Below are positions 62,606 through 64,000 of a DNA stretch of 64,000 nucleotides, one piece after another. Origin of the DNA: Zeimonas sp046347945 (GTDB taxonomy: Bacteria > Pseudomonadota > Gammaproteobacteria > Burkholderiales > Burkholderiaceae_E). A program made the translations under genes and the position numbers. The stretch's first letter is position 1; every line of letters begins with the position of its first letter. A model generated the notes under the pieces. That model was not told where the DNA came from, made no database searches, and saw only the letters and a list, made by a program, of their open reading frames with translations. The stretch covers positions 310,001 to 374,000 of the forward strand of contig JAXMFB010000003.1 in the NCBI GenBank assembly GCA_046347945.1, given 5' to 3'.

Positions 62606-63481
62606 GTGTTTCTCGAAAAGCTTATCACGCGTCCGTGGCGGGCCCTGCTACCGCTCGTCGCCAGTTGCCTGCTGGCGACTGCCTGCTCGTCCACGAAGCT
62701 CGGCTACGACGCGATGCCGATGTGGCTGGGCTGGCAGCTCGACCGCTACCTGGCGCTCGACGCCGCCCAACGCGAGATGGCGTCGGCCCGCATCGAGGCG
62801 CTGCATCGCTGGCACCGGCAGACCCAGCTGCCCGCGTATACCGCCTTCCTCGGAGCCGTTCAGTCTCGCCTCGATGGCCCGATCGGGCCCGAGGACATTG
62901 GCCGCTGGCGAGAGGAAGCGCTCACTGCGTGGACTCCTCTCGCCGAACGGATGGCGCCCGACGTGGCCGCGCTCGCGCTCACGCTGCGGCCGGAGCAACT
63001 CGAACGGATGGCGCGTCGCTTCGAGGAGTCCAATCGGGACGAGCGTCGCAAGCTGCTGCCCGAGACGCCGGAGCGACGCGAGGCCGCCCGCGCCGAGCGG
63101 GTGCTCGAGCGCGTCCGCTTCTTCGTCGGCGACCTGCCGTCACGACAGGAGCGCGAGATCCGCGCGGCGGCGGCCGCACTGCCGCCGAGCGAGGGCGACT
63201 GGCTCGCCGAGCGCGAGGCGCGACAGAAGGCCGTGCTCGACGTGCTCGGGCGCATCGTTCGCGAGCGGCCCTCGCAGGACGTGGCGCAGCAGTGGGTGCG
63301 CGAGACGCTGACCGGCTTGTGGCGCAGCGCCGATCCGGCACGGCGCGAAGCGATCGCCCGGTCGACGGCGGCTGGCGATGCGCTGTCGGCGACGATCCTG
63401 GCGCGGCCCGAGCAGCGGCGGCAATTTCACCAGCGGCTGCGCGACTTCGCCGACGACTTCAGCGTGCTCGCGGTCCGCTGA
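62606..63481 (+). CDS. DUF6279 family lipoprotein
   Basis: This 291-residue protein starts at a GTG after GGGGAAG and has a lipoprotein signal with lipobox ATAC (C27). The rest is helical and highly charged, with STKLGYDAMPMWLGWQLDRY after the lipobox and many R and E residues, typical of the DUF6279 family. It diverges from glmU with 40 bases between starts. Its 3' end overlaps the convergent symporter gene by 23 bases. Function is unknown. Confidence 0.85.
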   Translation: MFLEKLITRPWRALLPLVASCLLATACSSTKLGYDAMPMWLGWQLDRYLALDAAQREMASARIEALHRWHRQTQLPAYTAFLGAVQSRLDGPIGPEDIGRWREEALTAWTPLAERMAPDVAALALTLRPEQLERMARRFEESNRDERRKLLPETPERREAARAERVLERVRFFVGDLPSRQEREIRAAAAALPPSEGDWLAEREARQKAVLDVLGRIVRERPSQDVAQQWVRETLTGLWRSADPARREAIARSTAAGDALSATILARPEQRRQFHQRLRDFADDFSVLAVR

Positions 63482-64000
63482 CCGCGTCGGGGTGGCCGCG
63501 GCCGCCGGCCACCTGCGGGGCCAGCGAGCCGGCGACCATGCCGAACATCGCGGCGCCCAGGCCGACGATCTGCGGCGGCAGCAGCGCATCGGGGGCCGAC
63601 AGCTCCATGATGCCCCATGCGGTCAGGCCGAGCACGATCGACATCATCGCGCCCTGGGGCGTCGCGCGCCGCCAGAACAGGCCGAACGCGAGCGGCGTGA
63701 ACGCCGCGACCAGCGTGACCTTGTAGGCGTTCTGCACCATCTGGAACATCGACGACTGGCTGTTCAGCGCGAACGTCATCACGCACAGCGCGAAGGTGAC
63801 CAGCACCATCCGCAGCATCAGCAGCATCTGCTTCTCGGGAACGCGTCGGCCGATCAGCGGCCGCAGCACGTTCTCGGTGAACACCGCGGTGGGCGCGAGC
63901 AGCGCGCCGCTGGCGGTGGAGAGGATCGCCGAGAGCAGCGCGCCGAAGAACATCACCTGCGCGAACAGCGGCGTCTTCGCGAGGATCAGTTGCGGCAGGA
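63459..64000 (-). CDS. Sodium:solute symporter family protein (5' end outside window)
   Basis: The last 180 residues of a sodium:solute symporter are visible. FGALLSAILSTASGALLAPT, NVLRPLIGRRVPEKQML, KVTLVAAFTPLAFGLFWRRA and TAWGIMELSAPDALLPP follow the usual C-terminal helices of the SSS family. The frame is open to base 64000, so the N-terminal helices lie outside. Substrate is not predictable. Its 3' end overlaps the lipoprotein gene on the other strand by 23 bases. Confidence 0.88.
   Translation of the reverse strand, partial: LPQLILAKTPLFAQVMFFGALLSAILSTASGALLAPTAVFTENVLRPLIGRRVPEKQMLLMLRMVLVTFALCVMTFALNSQSSMFQMVQNAYKVTLVAAFTPLAFGLFWRRATPQGAMMSIVLGLTAWGIMELSAPDALLPPQIVGLGAAMFGMVAGSLAPQVAGGRGHPDAVSGPRAR

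Overview
The window is a 64 kb piece of a very GC-rich chromosome, most likely from a betaproteobacterium of the order Burkholderiales. This rests on the style of PyrE, GlmS and GlmU, three TRAP transporters, NnrS, a PEP-CTERM protein, PcaIJF-type beta-ketoadipate genes, and frequent GTG and TTG starts. I saw no rRNA, tRNA, CRISPR array, intact insertion sequence or phage. Both edge genes (pyrE and a sodium:solute symporter) run off the window.

Layout. 0-8 kb: pyrE and xth diverge, then a sugar-acid or hydroxy-acid operon follows (DenD-like dehydrogenase, IlvD/Edd dehydratase, TRAP P-Q-M, beta-hydroxyacid dehydrogenase). 8-12 kb: a YitT-like membrane protein, an exported peroxiredoxin, and a second TRAP system behind a perfect FNR/ANR-type box. 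12.3-18.3 kb: a ribbon-helix-helix regulator faces a tight twelve-gene sulfur-trafficking operon (two half-size YeeE/YedE proteins, TusA, three small membrane proteins, a cysteine-less rhodanese-like protein, three small DsrE-like proteins, an exported rhodanese, a c-type cytochrome). This is the best candidate for a poorly described system. 18.4-26 kb: AmpG-like permease, pcaI-pcaJ-pcaF, Hsp20 with a heat-shock-type promoter, copper chaperone and CopA. 26-33 kb: PEP-CTERM protein, NnrS with an NsrR-like operator, PCu(A)C chaperone, DUF2946 protein, MFS exporter, and an ECF sigma/anti-sigma/lipoprotein unit.

33-47 kb: quinone oxidoreductase; glgB-glgX-malQ for glycogen and maltodextrin metabolism, with malQ broken by three indels; an E1 alpha/beta pair without E2/E3; and a five-gene periplasmic redox operon (di-heme peroxidase-like lipoprotein, porin, FMN-binding protein, ApbE, small b-type-cytochrome-like membrane protein). 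47-55.9 kb: remnant of an ABC-2 permease, DUF1615 lipoprotein, cysteine synthase, and a LysR-controlled catabolic cluster (VOC enzyme, TRAP Q-M-P, FAH-family hydrolase, maleylacetoacetate isomerase).

55.9-64 kb: three genes (Rieske/FAD reductase, DUF488, FABP-like heme-binding protein) sit between two copies of the maiA-glmS junction. The left copy has intact maiA plus a 12-codon glmS tail; the right copy has a decayed maiA plus intact glmS. This is a clear scar of an insertion or duplication. glmS, glmU, a DUF6279 lipoprotein and the partial symporter close the window.
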